The notes: generated by a model from the sequence alone, not told the origin. Shown: positions 1-10,136, counted from the stretch's first letter. The stretch is DNA of 31,258 nt from Welwitschia mirabilis (GCA_051453625.1 JBOZIK010000001.1:129160218-129191475), one strand, 5' to 3'. Made by a program: numbers and translations.

Positions 1-1253
1 ATTTCGGGTATGGTTTTTTGCTTAGTCTGTTTTCTTGTATGGTTTATGGCCTTTTATTTATTTTCTTGTATGATTCCTGGATTAACTTATTTTCTCATAT
101 GATCTTTATTTCTTGCATTTTCATTCTGTCTCATAATGCTTACCTTTCTTAAAAGCTTCTATCAGTATCTTATAAATTGTTTAATGTTTGCATGTTCTAT
201 TCATGTTACATACACCTTGTGTCACAATTTGCTTAGGATCCCTTCCTTATAAATCCATATTCATATTGATTTAAGCTTTGTAATCATTATTGACTTGGAT
301 TAATATATATTGGCTTGCTACAAATTACCTCTAGAGAGCAAAGGGAGTAAATTTTCCCTCTAGATATATGAATCTGGATTACTATAAATTACCTTAAAAG
401 AGTAAAGGGAGTAAATTATCTCCTCTGGATGTGTAAAACCAGATTACTATAATTGTTATGAAGACAATTTAAAAATAGGATCTTGGTCACGTCTTGTAAT
501 GTATTTTTGGTTGTTTGATGGTACATTTTGGACTGTTCAGCATTGCATTCTTAGATTATCTTGGTCACATTTTGATTTTTGTTGCGAATCCTATCTAATG
601 CTTGGAAACCCCTTATCTAAACCTTGACATGGGTTATATTGGAAATTATGAAGGTTACAGTTCTCACGTTATGCTTACATGTACAGGAACGACTAGGAAA
701 GAAGACTTTGAAAAGAGTTAGCTAATGCAAGATGGATTAAGTAGCATTTTTCATGCTTGTTATTTAGATTCATGTATTTATTTGAAGGACTTTAGATGTC
801 CTAATAAAATTCTGATATTTATATAAACATGATTATTGTACTTAAATTTATTTTAGCATTAAAAAGTGTTACAAATATATGCATATATTAGCAATGTATT
901 TGTCTCGCTTTTATTGGAAGGATTAAAAGTATTATTTACTCTCCCTTAATGCAAAGTTATATGTCTATGTTTGTGTTCCATAGATTTATTATACTCTTAA
1001 TTTAAGCCATAGATGGTTTATTTGAAACAACATGCAACTAAGTTTATTTATTATTTATAGCAAAATAATTCTTAAGTATCTTGCTAGCTTAACTGATTGA
1101 ATTAAGTAACATGCATGGTTTTTAGGTTAAAATTTAGGATGTTATACTTCGGTATTAGAGTAAGCTTGAAGTTTTTTGTTGTGGATTTTAGAATGTTACA
1201 TTTTGGTATCAAAGCAAGTTGAAGATTTTAGCTATAGAATTTAGGACATTACA
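1..1253 (+). mobile_element. Family A long terminal repeat, copy 1 (R-U5 part; left end outside window)
   Basis: Bases 1-816 match 10520-11394, and 817-1253 match 24315-24742, so this is one continuous copy of a sequence that is interrupted elsewhere in the window. By eye about one base in eight to ten differs in the first 120 bases. It ends in GACATTACA followed directly by a sequence one base off the initiator-Met-tRNA primer site used by many plant LTR elements, which makes 1253 the likely 3' end of a 5' LTR and the element plus-oriented. The left part (U3, promoter) lies outside the window. The lineage is not resolved, because no coding domain can be assigned to it; long LTRs with this primer site occur in chromovirus-type gypsy elements (inference only). 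Confidence 0.75.
318..446 (+). repeat. 65-bp tandem repeat in family A LTR, two units
   Basis: Units 318-381 and 382-446 both run from CTAYAAATTACC through a GTAAAGGGAGTAAATT core to a GATTA end, followed by a partial third start (CTATAATT). The AGGGA...TCCCT part of each unit can fold on itself. The second copy of this LTR has three units (10829-11023). Confidence 0.85.
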
Positions 1254-1268
1254 TTTTGGTATTAGAGC
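1150..1268 (+). repeat. Triplicated LTR end plus primer-binding-site unit
   Basis: A unit of about 54 bp, TTAGGA(C/T)(A/G)TTACATTTTGGTAT..., occurs three times, with the primer-site-like cores at 1150-1161, 1204-1215 and 1257-1268. The second and third cores each differ by one base from the initiator-Met-tRNA complement; the first differs by three. An LTR retrotransposon normally has one such site directly after the 5' LTR. The last copy is taken here as the real one because the sequence after it no longer matches the other LTR copy. Confidence 0.7.
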
Positions 1269-2976
1269 TTAGATAGCAATTTCACTGGGCATAAACACTG
1301 TGAAGTTGTTATAAGAGTATAAGTTGTAATTTCACTAGGATCAATTTCTTTGAACCCATTACACATTTTAACATGAGAGCCTAGGTAACAATTTCATTGG
1401 CATAATTGCCTAAAGTTGACAAGGTGTGCTTGTTGAAATTAGTAGCGATACATAGGAGAAGTATTGAAGGCTATAAAACTTGAAGGCAAACTCAATTTCA
1501 ATAGGTGTATATGACACAATAGTACGTATGGAGTGCTATAAAAGGGATTGACGAAGTTCTATAATCATTGAAAGGAGGAAATAGAATCCATAGATCACCA
1601 AATAGAGGAAGTGAGACTAACACTTCAATGTAAAGATATGATAATGTAGAAATACTAAAGAAAATATGGAGAGAAAACTGGATGAAATACTTCATGCATT
1701 ATGGGCTACATGATGAATGAGAAAGGATTATTTCAAGTTAATAAGAGATAAACTGCATAGTCTAGAAAGCATTGAAGCAATGGGAATGGTAGTGATTTCA
1801 TTGCTAAAGAAGAGAGGTTTTATTCTTTTTTTTTTTTTGATTCAGCTTTGTTGCAGAGTTGTTGAAACCAGAAAATCTTATACACATTCGGAAAGTGAAT
1901 TTGTTGAATGCCATGATAGTTTCTTTTTCCTTTGAGAGGAATTGAATGAACTTTAGCAAAATGATTTCGCATGAAAGCTAACTTGGCTTTGGTTTGGAAA
2001 AGTTATCTTACATGGAAACCATAAGAAAGTTTCTTTTTGATCTGAATAAACCTCCAAGCCAGGAAGTGGAGGATATTAATAATGTCTCTAATTTTCAAAA
2101 TGTAGAGGTCTCACCTCAAGTGCACAAATGTGAGGCCTCCTTTCATTTATTAAAGGAATGATAGTTACAGAGTCCAAATGAGTATTCTTTTTCTTACTCT
2201 CCATGTGGTTTGGCTTTTCAGCCCTTGTAAGACCTCCAGAAATCCAAAATGCTTGAGAACCAATGGTTCTAGATGGAATAGACATAAAAACTCCTCCTAA
2301 ATGAAGGTGTTGCTATAAAATCAAGTAGCATTGATGAAGATTCAAAAGTAAATGAGAAAGAAGAGGAAGAATGTTCAGAAAAGAGAGGAGAAGCCACATA
2401 AAGGTGCAGTTCTTATTATGAGGTCGAGCAAACACGTTATATGAAAACTCTTCATTTTGATTGACAGTTTCTAAATAAAACTTTTGCTTAGAAACAGAAT
2501 AGAACGAGTTAGAGCTTGTTTATTGTGAATGAGCATTTGGACAAACAAATTGGAACTTGCATGTATTGCGATTAAGGTATTGTCTATCAAAGTAGTACAT
2601 TGCTAATTTTGAAATAGAACAGGCAACAAGCACAAAACAGTAGCCTCAAGTAGCAATTCCAGATGAGATACATTCACTGAAGGCAGATGATGGGAAGCGT
2701 CAAGTCATCTGAAAACCTTAATATTCAATTTGACAAAAAAAAATTCAAAGAAAATGATAAAGAAAGAAACATAAAGATACCTTTCAAAGGATCCTAATAT
2801 GAGGGAGAAAGAATCGCAACAAAATATTTGCTTTTAGCAAAACGAAAACAGACACAAATCAAATTTCTAGATTTCAACAAAGACAGAACTAAACAAGATT
2901 CTTCATGGACAGAAGCGACATAAACAAAAAAACAAAGAAAACAGAAAATGAAATGAAACAAACTGAAAAAAAAGGC
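1269..2976. other. Presumed family A internal region, no gene recognised
   Basis: Directly after the primer site three degenerate units of about 55-60 bp can be seen (AGAGCTTAGATAGCAATTTCAC near 1264, a weaker one near 1312, AGAGCCTAGGTAACAATTTCAT near 1376), as in an untranslated leader. Further on there are only short open frames without recognisable domains. No gag zinc knuckle, protease, RT or integrase motif is visible on either strand. Confidence 0.4.
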
Positions 2977-3322
2977 TTATGAGGAGGAAGAAGACAAAAT
3001 TGCATTCTTTTTGACAAGGCCTTCGGAAGGACGTTTTGAAGTAGTTTTCTTACGATTTGAGTCAAAGCTCGTCGTCCTGCATCCGGTCGAACTAGGCACC
3101 ATCTGGCTTGCCGTGCTAAGGTTGTTCATCATTGCTTCTACGCGGGGGCCTCTCAAAGGCCTCATCGAAAAATTTGTGAGTGCGAAAGATTGCTAGGACA
3201 CAGCTTGCAGGTTTACTTCCAAAGCCAAAATCCCTTTCCCTTCCATGGAGATATCTGAGATAGAAACCATAATCAGTGTTCTTTGCTCTACGAATCAAAA
3301 GTTCAAAGGCGTCCTCGACTGT
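2977..3322 (-). pseudogene. Coding-like fragment of unknown family, frameshifted, possible last exon
   Basis: Read on the minus strand, a splice-acceptor-like TATTTCAG ends at about 3323 and is followed by an open stretch that includes LLIRRAKNTDYGFYLRYLHG and SKPASCVLAIFRTHKFF. Near 3165 the continuous sense passes from one frame to another (...FDEAFERP, then RVEAMMNNLSTASQ...) and ends in a Ser-rich tail and a stop at 2977. The composition, with few hydrophobic runs, many Arg and Lys, and many CpG on the DNA level, looks like a real protein and differs from the surrounding AT-rich sequence. I do not recognise the family. It could be the decayed 3' end of a host gene, a fragment captured by a transposon, or a chance open frame. 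Confidence 0.35.
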
Positions 3323-3782
3323 ATGCTGAAATATTGAAATGCTCAGAACCTATGCGATCTTCAAGGAAGATGAGGTATAACTCTTTGACAAAATGACCGA
3401 ACCCTAATGTTATTTCTTATAATTCTTTGATCAGCGCTTACGCACGTGATAAGCTTATAAACGAGGCTTTGAATACATTTCATACAATGCCAGAGTGAGA
3501 TTCGCATGCATGAAGTGCTATTATAGTGGGACTTTCTATTGCTATGACTCCGCCTGTGCAGGAGCAGAAGTCTTCTCCGGCTTCTTAAACATTGTCTTTG
3601 GCATTGCTAGTGAAGCTTATATTTGTGTATTCTATGGAGTGAGTTATGCCTCTAGCATCTTCCTCTCAGGGATCGAAGCCTAGTCCTCTTCCGTGGCTTA
3701 GTTTTATCTAATGAAACTGCACTTCTCTCGATACTTTCTCTGTGTGTGACTGACAATGGATGTTCTCTGAGCACCAGCGATT

Positions 3783-4068
3783 AAAATTGTGTTCCTTGTG
3801 TTTGTATCCTTATGTAGATGATTTCATATGTTGTCATTGCAACTTCTCTTTTACTTCTTTTGTGCCTTATTTTTAGCAAGTTAATAAAATCTCATACTGC
3901 ATTTCTTGCATTTGTATCTTTATTTTAATGATTTCATATCGTTGCAACTTCTTTTCATTTTCCTTTCTGCTTGATTTTTCACTAGTTAAAGGAAATCTGA
4001 AACTATGTTCCTTGTGTTTATTTAAACATTTCATGTGTGTCGTCACTTCTCTTTTTCGTTCTTGCTTC
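3783..4068 (+). repeat. Degenerate ~106-110-bp tandem repeat, about 2.6 units
   Basis: Units begin near 3783, 3893 and 3999. Shared landmarks are TTCCTTGTGTTTGTATC or TTTCTTGCATTTGTATC, then ATGATTTCATAT, then TTGCAACTTCT, then a T-rich stretch and AAAATCT or GGAAATCT. The third unit is shortened. No gene is seen over it. Confidence 0.65.
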
Positions 4069-4351
4069 CGGGCGAGCGCTCTGCACCTTGACTCCTCTAA
4101 AACTTTATTGCATTTACAGTCCTAAAACCTACTAGCGTTTGAATTATATTGCCATTCTTAAGGATTTGCGAATGCCTGAAAGGAAGAGAGGATGTGAGAA
4201 TGCTTATTGTTAGTACATTGAATTATTACAGTAACTTCGTGATATGTTACATGCATAGTTAGGATAGAAAACAACGACATTGGTGCCAGAGGAGAAGAAA
4301 AGGAAGGACAAGGTTTTTGGAAAAGAAGAAGAAAGAGGAGGATGGAGTGTG

Positions 4352-4630
4352 TCAGTGTAGAAGGATGAATAGAAGAGGATGAAGACGCAGAGAGATCACC
4401 GGTAGGATGCTCTCTCTACGAATACCATCTTCAGTGAAATGTTTGAACTCCATTACTACTTCTTCATGGGCTAGCGAACCAAATGCAACAATAAGGAGGA
4501 GGAAGAAATAAAGATTACTGAAGGATATTAATGGTGAGTAGCACACAAATGAAGGAGAAATAGAGGGTGTATGGGGACACATGAGCACGTGGTCGAGTTG
4601 AAGAAGACATGAAGGCATGGAATTTGACAC
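4352..4630 (-). other. Open frame with one exon-like segment, unrecognised
   Basis: The minus strand is open for 92 codons. Only 4426-4470 looks protein-like: a pyrimidine-rich stretch ending in CTAG is followed by codons reading HEEVVMEFKHFTED and then a GT. It lies upstream of, and on the same strand as, the fragment at 2977-3322, so both could be exons of one decayed gene. The rest of the frame is low-complexity and unconvincing. It may be chance. Confidence 0.15.
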
Positions 4631-5253
4631 AAATCATTTTTATTTTTGGAAGACACATTATTCATTTCTGTGAATGTTTTGGTATTCCAACATAAGAGAT
4701 GTGTAATCTGTTCATGGTTTTCTTAGTGTAGGTAGCAACGCCGTCTCTGCTTATGTAATGCTCATAGTGAACAGTTTTATTAAAATTATTGGTAGAGAAA
4801 ACCATAAGATATTATCATTTTCAGTGGTTTTTCTTTTTTTTTTTTCATATGAGTTTGCTTGCATGCAGACATGAAGTCTTAATTCTAAAACTAAGATTCA
4901 TAGAAAGCTAACGTTTCAACTACAATAATAATTGTTTGAAATATTAAGGAAGAATGTCAACACAATATTCTAATGCTAGAGCTATGTAAGTAGTATTTAA
5001 GGCTGGAAACTACTTTTTGGTCATCTGGTGTCTAGCCTTAAATTCTACTACAATCTTTTTGTGACACATTTATGATTAAATAGTTTTTCAAAGGAAATAT
5101 TAGATAGAAAATCAGATATCTTTAAAAATTAATTTTAAATAATTTAGATAAGATGTGTTTTAGAGAAACGCATGATGTGTGCTAGTAATGCATGTCACTA
5201 CAAAGATCAGAAAACTAATAACTAAACAATGGGTGATCACATGACATGATAAT
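4631..5253. other. AT-rich sequence, nothing recognised
   Basis: No domain, RNA gene or clear repeat was found on either strand. There is a run of T near 4836 and short AT-rich stretches. The solo LTR downstream inserted at its right edge. Confidence 0.4.
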
Positions 5254-5258
5254 AAGGT
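5254..5258. repeat. Target-site duplication AAGGT, left
   Basis: Identical to 6517-6521. The two copies flank the solo LTR exactly, and the length of 5 bp is the usual one for LTR-retrotransposon integration. Confidence 0.9.
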
Positions 5259-5998
5259 TGTTACAGTGTGAACTTGTGCAATCCTCAAGTCCTTTAGGCA
5301 AAACCTGTAAATCACAATACTTACAGAAAAACACACATTAATATAGACAGGAGCTAACCCGAATATCGTAATCCATTGAAGGCATTAGGCTAGAAGTTAG
5401 AGAATTGATTTTTAAGAGTATTTTTGGTCTTTTATCTTTTAATAAATGAAAGTAAACAAATATGAAAATACAAGGTAATGATGAATGAAGATAAAATGCA
5501 ATGGATGAGAATGGAAATGAAATGGATTCTATTTGAATCCTAATTCTTCTGTCACAAGAATTAGCTGTCTATAATTCAAATCAACTAAGAAGAGTTCATC
5601 ACTTATTCCTAACCAACGTGAACTATGAGATATGCCAAAATAAAATATGGAATGCAATATGGAATTGGAATGAAATAGCAACGCATATCTAAACTAACAT
5701 AATCAACCTTAGTAAAGGTTACCCTTATGAGCTAAATAAATTATAGAATTATCACTAAACTATAATGAAATTAAACCAAAAGGGACATAAACACATTTGT
5801 AGTAAAAAGAACAATTGAATTAATCATAAATATTTTACATCCACTTATAACAAAGTAGCAGCACCTCAATGGAGTGTACTCAGCCCAATACCAAGGTAGA
5901 CTCCTCTTTGTAGCTATTGGATGGACCTCTTGTCCTTCAATTTTCCATTAAAAGAATCTTGGGTATAAAAGATGGAGAAAAAAGTGAAGAAAAGGGAG

Positions 5999-6009
5999 GG
6001 TATTTATAG
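5999..6009 (-). promoter_or_regulatory. TATA box of family B solo LTR
   Basis: The minus strand reads CTATAAATACC. The same box stands at the matching place in both other family-B LTRs. It separates U3 (to the right) from R-U5. Confidence 0.6.
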
Positions 6010-6123
6010 TTTTACATTGAAGTTCTAGAAGTTTAACTCTAGAAGTTGGAGAAGAAACCCTAGTAGCCAAAATAGGTTGCATGACCCTATTACAAAGATA
6101 ATTATTTCTATCATAGAAAATAG

Positions 6124-6153
6124 CTATCATCCTGACTATCATGGGGATGATAG
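6124..6153. other. Hairpin module with two alternative stems (U3 of solo LTR)
   Basis: Inner stem: CTATCAT (6136-6142), GGGG loop, ATGATAG (6147-6153). Alternative outer stem: CTATCATCC (6124-6132) with GGATGATAG (6145-6153), 9 bp, perfect. The two stems share their right arm, so only one can form at a time. The same layout recurs at 22547-22575. Confidence 0.7.
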
Positions 6154-6249
6154 AGGAGACATCACTCCACATGAAAAGGTGGTCTATCAGCCTTAAGACC
6201 TGCAGTCAACTCCGCAGCCTCTATCCATGTCAGTAGTGCCATTGTTTTG

Positions 6250-6267
6250 GCTGTCGTGGGGATAACA
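6250..6267. other. Second, imperfect copy of the hairpin module
   Basis: CTGTCGT, GGGG, ATAACAG pairs with one mismatch and one G-T pair. It lies about 110 bases further into U3 and corresponds to 12498-12513 in the left LTR of the full element. Confidence 0.5.
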
Positions 6268-6516
6268 GAGGGGACAATAGGCTTCTTCATCTTCAATCTC
6301 AAAATGGAATCAATCTTCTACATGGTGAATCCTTCTTCCAAAGTATACAGTATTATAATAAGCTTGAAAAGCCTTCAAATATGCTAAGAATAACATGTTT
6401 CAGTGATCATCCTGTTTATTCTTCATAATCATTAGTATTGCATTCAAACCTATATAGAAGTCCTATAAAAGCACTCAAAATACACCATTAAATTCCTACA
6501 AATTGACATCACAACA

Positions 6517-6521
6517 AAGGT
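6517..6521. repeat. Target-site duplication AAGGT, right
   Basis: Partner of 5254-5258; see the solo LTR. Confidence 0.9.
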
Positions 6522-7282
6522 GCGTACAACATGATCTTATAGACTTATTTGTTACCTTTTCAATAAAAAAGAGTTATTTTTCATCTCAAGATATGTGAAG
6601 TTAATCTAGCATCTAGGATTGGGTTGGAGTTTTATTAGGAATGTTATGTGGGGAACAATATACCATGTTGTAAGATGAAGAAGCACTTAGTGGAATTTAG
6701 TTTAGGAAATTATACATAATTTAGGTAATATATAAAAGAAATTTCATGGTTTAGCAAATATATTATAGCTTGCATGGGTCTATGTATGTGGTCTTTAGCC
6801 AACTACCAAACGGCTTATGTAGTATCTTCACTAGTGAATCCATAATACTTTTGTAACTAAGAGTGTAATAAAATGATATAAAAGTAAACATGCAAAAAAT
6901 TTTTGAAGTATGAGTTCATTGGTTAGGCTTCTTAACTTTTTGGCTTATCTTGATAACCTATTTATCATTGATAGTAAATCTTCAAATAATCCTTTGTCTT
7001 AAAGGCTTTCCATACTCCTTGACTAGTTATTTATATTAACCGAGTTCTCCTTTTTAATTACCATTGACCTACATATTGTAATACTTAGCTACCTGCTAGA
7101 TCTTAGCTAGTTAATCATATTATTGTATAGTTAAAACTTGTAGTCTTATTTAAATGAAATATGTGTATTCTAGCTTATGAGGCTAGGATTATCTCACTAT
7201 CTCAAAGATCTTGCATATTTATTTCTTCTATGCTTGCATAACATTAGTCTAAGATCTTATTTATGCTCTACATGTTATATAC
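6522..7282. other. AT-rich sequence, nothing recognised
   Basis: Short open frames only; no domain, RNA gene or strong repeat. Together with 4631-5253 it is the sequence that was split by the solo LTR. Confidence 0.4.
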
Positions 7283-7297
7283 ACATACATACATACA

Positions 7298-7358
<61 letters not shown>
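7283..7358. repeat. Compound microsatellite (ACAT)n(AT)n
   Basis: About eleven ACAT units are followed directly by about sixteen AT units. An open frame that runs through it is low-complexity and is not a gene. Confidence 0.97.
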
Positions 7359-7361
<3 letters not shown>

Positions 7362-7530
7362 TCCTAAGATCATTTATTTTTATTTAATGCATGATAAAAT
7401 TTATTTGAAAGTATTTATATCAAACTAATGCTATTCTTAAATGATGACATATTATGCCTAAGATTCATATGTCAAGTGGGGATCAAGGAATTAAACATGT
7501 AAAGGAAAGCCTTGAATGCTTAATAGAAAA

Positions 7531-7790
7531 CATGAGTAGAAGGACTGTAAGTAAGGGTGAAAACAAGAATAGAGAATATAAATAATGGTGGACATGGGAT
7601 AGAGGAATAAAATAGAAAAATGAAAAAATAAAAGAAGAAGATGATGGTGAGTGAAGGGAAATAATAATAGAGAATAGAGGGGAACATTGGGGTTGGAGGT
7701 GGCCAGGGGAGCGAGGGGGATGGTATGGAAAGAATGGCGTGAAAAGGAAAAAGAACTAGAATAAATTTTTTGAGAGGAATGTTAGTATTC
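7531..7790 (+). other. Purine-rich tract of about 260 bp
   Basis: The plus strand is strongly biased to A and G, for example GAATAGAGGGGAACATTGGG and the GGGGAGCGAGGGGGATGG part near 7700. The minus strand is open across it as Pro/Ser/Phe-rich low-complexity sequence. It ends in TTTGAGAGGAA followed by TGTTAG at 7780, which could be a polypurine tract and LTR start of family A, but this cannot be verified because the other copy of that LTR begins outside the window. Confidence 0.4.
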
Positions 7791-8075
7791 ATTAAGAAAT
7801 CACTTGTAGGTTTCTAGGTTCTTACGTATTTCTTTATTTTTAGTTCTTGTTTCCAACACTTTCTAAATGCATTCATGAACAAAATTTAATAAGTCTTAAT
7901 ATTGACTTATCCATTCTAAAAAAGGGCACATTATATTAAAAATGTTATAACTAGATGCTCCAAATCATCTTTCTATATTTTTTTTTAACATGCAACCAAA
8001 CAGTTTTTGGGTTTTGGGCTTTTTTTAATGGTTTTTTCTTTCATATAAAAATTTCTTTTGTCATAGTATTTGTTT

Positions 8076-8119
8076 AGTTATTCTTTTCAATGGCTTTAGT
8101 TATTCTTTTCAATGGCTTT
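8076..8119 (+). repeat. Perfect 22-bp tandem duplication
   Basis: AGTTATTCTTTTCAATGGCT plus TT occurs twice back to back (8076-8097 and 8098-8119) without a difference, so it is recent relative to its surroundings. Confidence 0.95.
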
Positions 8120-8162
8120 ATTTCACATGTTGGCATTATTTCACATATATCTTTCCTACACT

Positions 8163-8390
8163 CTATGAAAATGTCAATATGCTCTTTCTTATTTATCAAC
8201 ATTTCTTATTGTAAAACATTTAATATCATTTATCCTCCAAAAACATTAATATACTTTCTGTTATTTAGTAGCGTTTCTTATTATGAATCATTAAATTTGA
8301 TCTACTCTTTAAAAGTACCAATACACTCTCTATTATATGTTACCTAGTAGTGTTCTTTATTGTAAGACTTTAGAATATTCCATTTGAAAA
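8163..8390 (+). repeat. Degenerate ~70-75-bp tandem repeat, about 3 units
   Basis: Units start near 8163, 8236 and 8306, with a further start near 8381. Each runs GAAAATG/AAAACAT/AAAAGTA, then AATAYRCTYTCT, then ATTTATCAAC/AGTAGCGTT/AGTAGTGTT, then TCTTATTGTAA and a TTTAAT-type end. The units are well diverged. Confidence 0.55.
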
Positions 8391-8545
8391 TGTTTAATCA
8401 CAACTGAAAAATGTTACATCTTTCATTTGCATACTTTTACCATTTCATGGATTCATTCTATAGGAATTATGAATAGAAATTATATTTGTACCAAAAATAG
8501 CTTAAATTTATATTATATAGACATCTAATATTTATCAAGAAATAT

Positions 8546-8645
8546 NNNNNNNNNNNNNNNNNNNNNNNNNNNNNNNNNNNNNNNNNNNNNNNNNNNNNNN
8601 NNNNNNNNNNNNNNNNNNNNNNNNNNNNNNNNNNNNNNNNNNNNN
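8546..8645. other. Assembly gap, 100 N
   Basis: Exactly 100 N, which often marks a gap of unknown size. An AT microsatellite at its right edge is the likely cause. Confidence 0.99.

Positions 8646-8677
<32 letters not shown>
8646..8677. repeat. AT microsatellite at gap edge
   Basis: Sixteen AT units adjoin the gap; the true length is unknown. Confidence 0.95.
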
Positions 8678-8680
<3 letters not shown>

Positions 8681-10040
8681 TTCATTACTTAATGTAATAC
8701 TTTAGTTGATATTCACTTATTTATTAGTAATAGAAATCTCATTTATAGTTCTTCCATTTATTTTCTTAGGCTAAACTTTAATGTTAGACTTATTTCATAC
8801 ATTTTATTCTCAACTTGTTAGGTTCTCAATTATACATATTAACTCTTGAAGTGGAAATCCAACTAGATTATATAAACATAAGCATCAGAAAGGCACTGAA
8901 AGAAGCACCAAACAAAAGAGTATAAAGGGGAAGAAATTTATAATTTATGAACTTAGGCTTGAAAAATTTATACATAACATCTTTAGAGATGAATTTCACA
9001 GTTTGGAGTAAGAAATTATTGTGTTGTAATATTTGATTTTATAGTTTTGGATTCAATAGTTTAAGCAAGGTGGTTACTGAGATATTTTGATTTATAAAAT
9101 TGAATGATTTTTAACCATTTTTAAAGATATTCAACTATGTTCTTAGAGTTCTTTGAAAATGTAATTATGCAGCATTTACCTAATCTCTAATGAAAGATAT
9201 GCTAGTTTATAACATTTTTCCTAATCTAGTAGTCGTTATGACTTAGCAAATGGGGAAACTTCATGTACAACCAAAAAAAATTTAGTGAATTTTGGAGTTG
9301 ATATACATATATAGTACAACTCTAGAGCAAATGCAATGAAGTCAAAATGAAGAAGAGAAGTTGTAGACGCTTGATCATTTAGACTCGCTAAGTGATTCAT
9401 ATGGCATGTATCATGATTATCAATATCATTGATTAACCAGTCTTGTGGACAACATTTCACCTTATTCAATAATTTATATGGCATTGAAATAAGACTTATT
9501 TGACAAAATCATATTTAAGTTGCAAGTCTTTTAAAAGTTCTTTAGAGATGGGTTTTGTGTTAAGTTCCAAATAATATAAATTTGATATTCATAGTTTCAT
9601 ATTTAAGAAGTGGATATTTAACTAGACTACATACTTGAAGTTTAACCAATTTAAATTTTGATTGAAGAGAAAGTTATACTCAGAGGAAAAGAAATTCAAC
9701 TTATAAAGTCTAATGATTAGAAGAGACAGAAGTCGAAGCTACTTGAAAATAAAAAATAGATGTATTATAGCTTAAGTTATAAGGACAAAACTTTTTAAAC
9801 TTTTAAGATTCGAAGACTTAAACTAAAAATTTAATTAAAATAAAATTTGTTGTTGTTATAGAATCAACAAGCCAATTTAGTTATTGTACTTATTATTCTT
9901 ATCATTGAAATATAATTATATTATGGAAAATTTATGCTATAATTTTTATTTTAACTCCTCTCCTTTTATAATAGCCATAATATTATTCTTGTTGTATATC
10001 CTTAATTTAATTGTGGTTTTTATTAGTTAAATTAATAACC
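8678..10040. other. AT-rich sequence, probably U3 of family A LTR in its right part
   Basis: No coding domain is visible. A weak similarity exists between about 8850-9000 and 9540-9700 (AAGTGGAAATCCAACTAGAT against AAGTGGATATTTAACTAGAC; CTTTAGAGATG in both), so an old duplication is possible. The start of the family-A LTR must lie somewhere before 10041, but I cannot fix it. Confidence 0.35.
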
Positions 10041-10136
10041 ATGTTAATGGCTATAATAGCGGCTAAAGTAGTGATTAAAGTAGTGGTCGTGTTAGTGGAT
10101 AAGTTAGTGGTTGCATTATTTTTCTTATTTAGTGGT
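10041..10136 (+). repeat. 12-bp tandem repeat in presumed family A U3, 6-8 units
   Basis: Successive 12-base units read ATGTTAATGGCT, ATAATAGCGGCT, AAAGTAGTGATT, AAAGTAGTGGTC, GTGTTAGTGGAT, AAGTTAGTGGTT, then a diverged unit and TTATTTAGTGGT. The common core is TAGTGG. It lies about 250 to 340 bases upstream of the TATA box at 10384, where U3 enhancer-type repeats are often found. The Val/Ile/Lys-rich open frame over it is a product of the repeat. Confidence 0.75.

Larger units (their letters stand above)
5259..6516 (-). mobile_element. Solo LTR of family B (Athila-like Ty3/gypsy)
   Basis: The sequence starts TGTTACAGTGTGAAC and ends CATCACAACA, and matches the two LTRs of the full element at 11395-12758 and 22933-24309 along its length, with an internal shortening of roughly 90 bases around 6160-6240. 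It is 1258 bp, against 1364 and 1377 bp for the others. It stands alone, with AAGGT on both sides and no internal sequence, as left by recombination between the two LTRs of an inserted element. Orientation is taken from the full element, whose genes are on the minus strand, so the U3 is to the right and the U5 to the left. Confidence 0.92.

Noticed and set aside
1204-1268. Possible tRNA gene, because of similarity to initiator Met tRNA
   Set aside because: Only about 12 bases complementary to the tRNA 3' end are present, with no cloverleaf; this is a primer-binding site.
1717-1935. 72-codon plus-strand frame
   Set aside because: Runs through a T homopolymer (about 1828-1839) and has no recognisable features.
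3495-3683. Plus-strand 62-codon frame, hydrophobic and Cys-rich
   Set aside because: No homology recognised; lies in the CpG-rich patch where the minus strand is the better coding candidate.
7177-7428. 83-codon open frame with an Ile-Tyr/His-Thr run
   Set aside because: Produced by the (ACAT)n(AT)n microsatellite; no codon bias or domain.
9540-9700. Second copy of 8850-9000
   Set aside because: Only short patches agree; not enough to call a duplication without an alignment.
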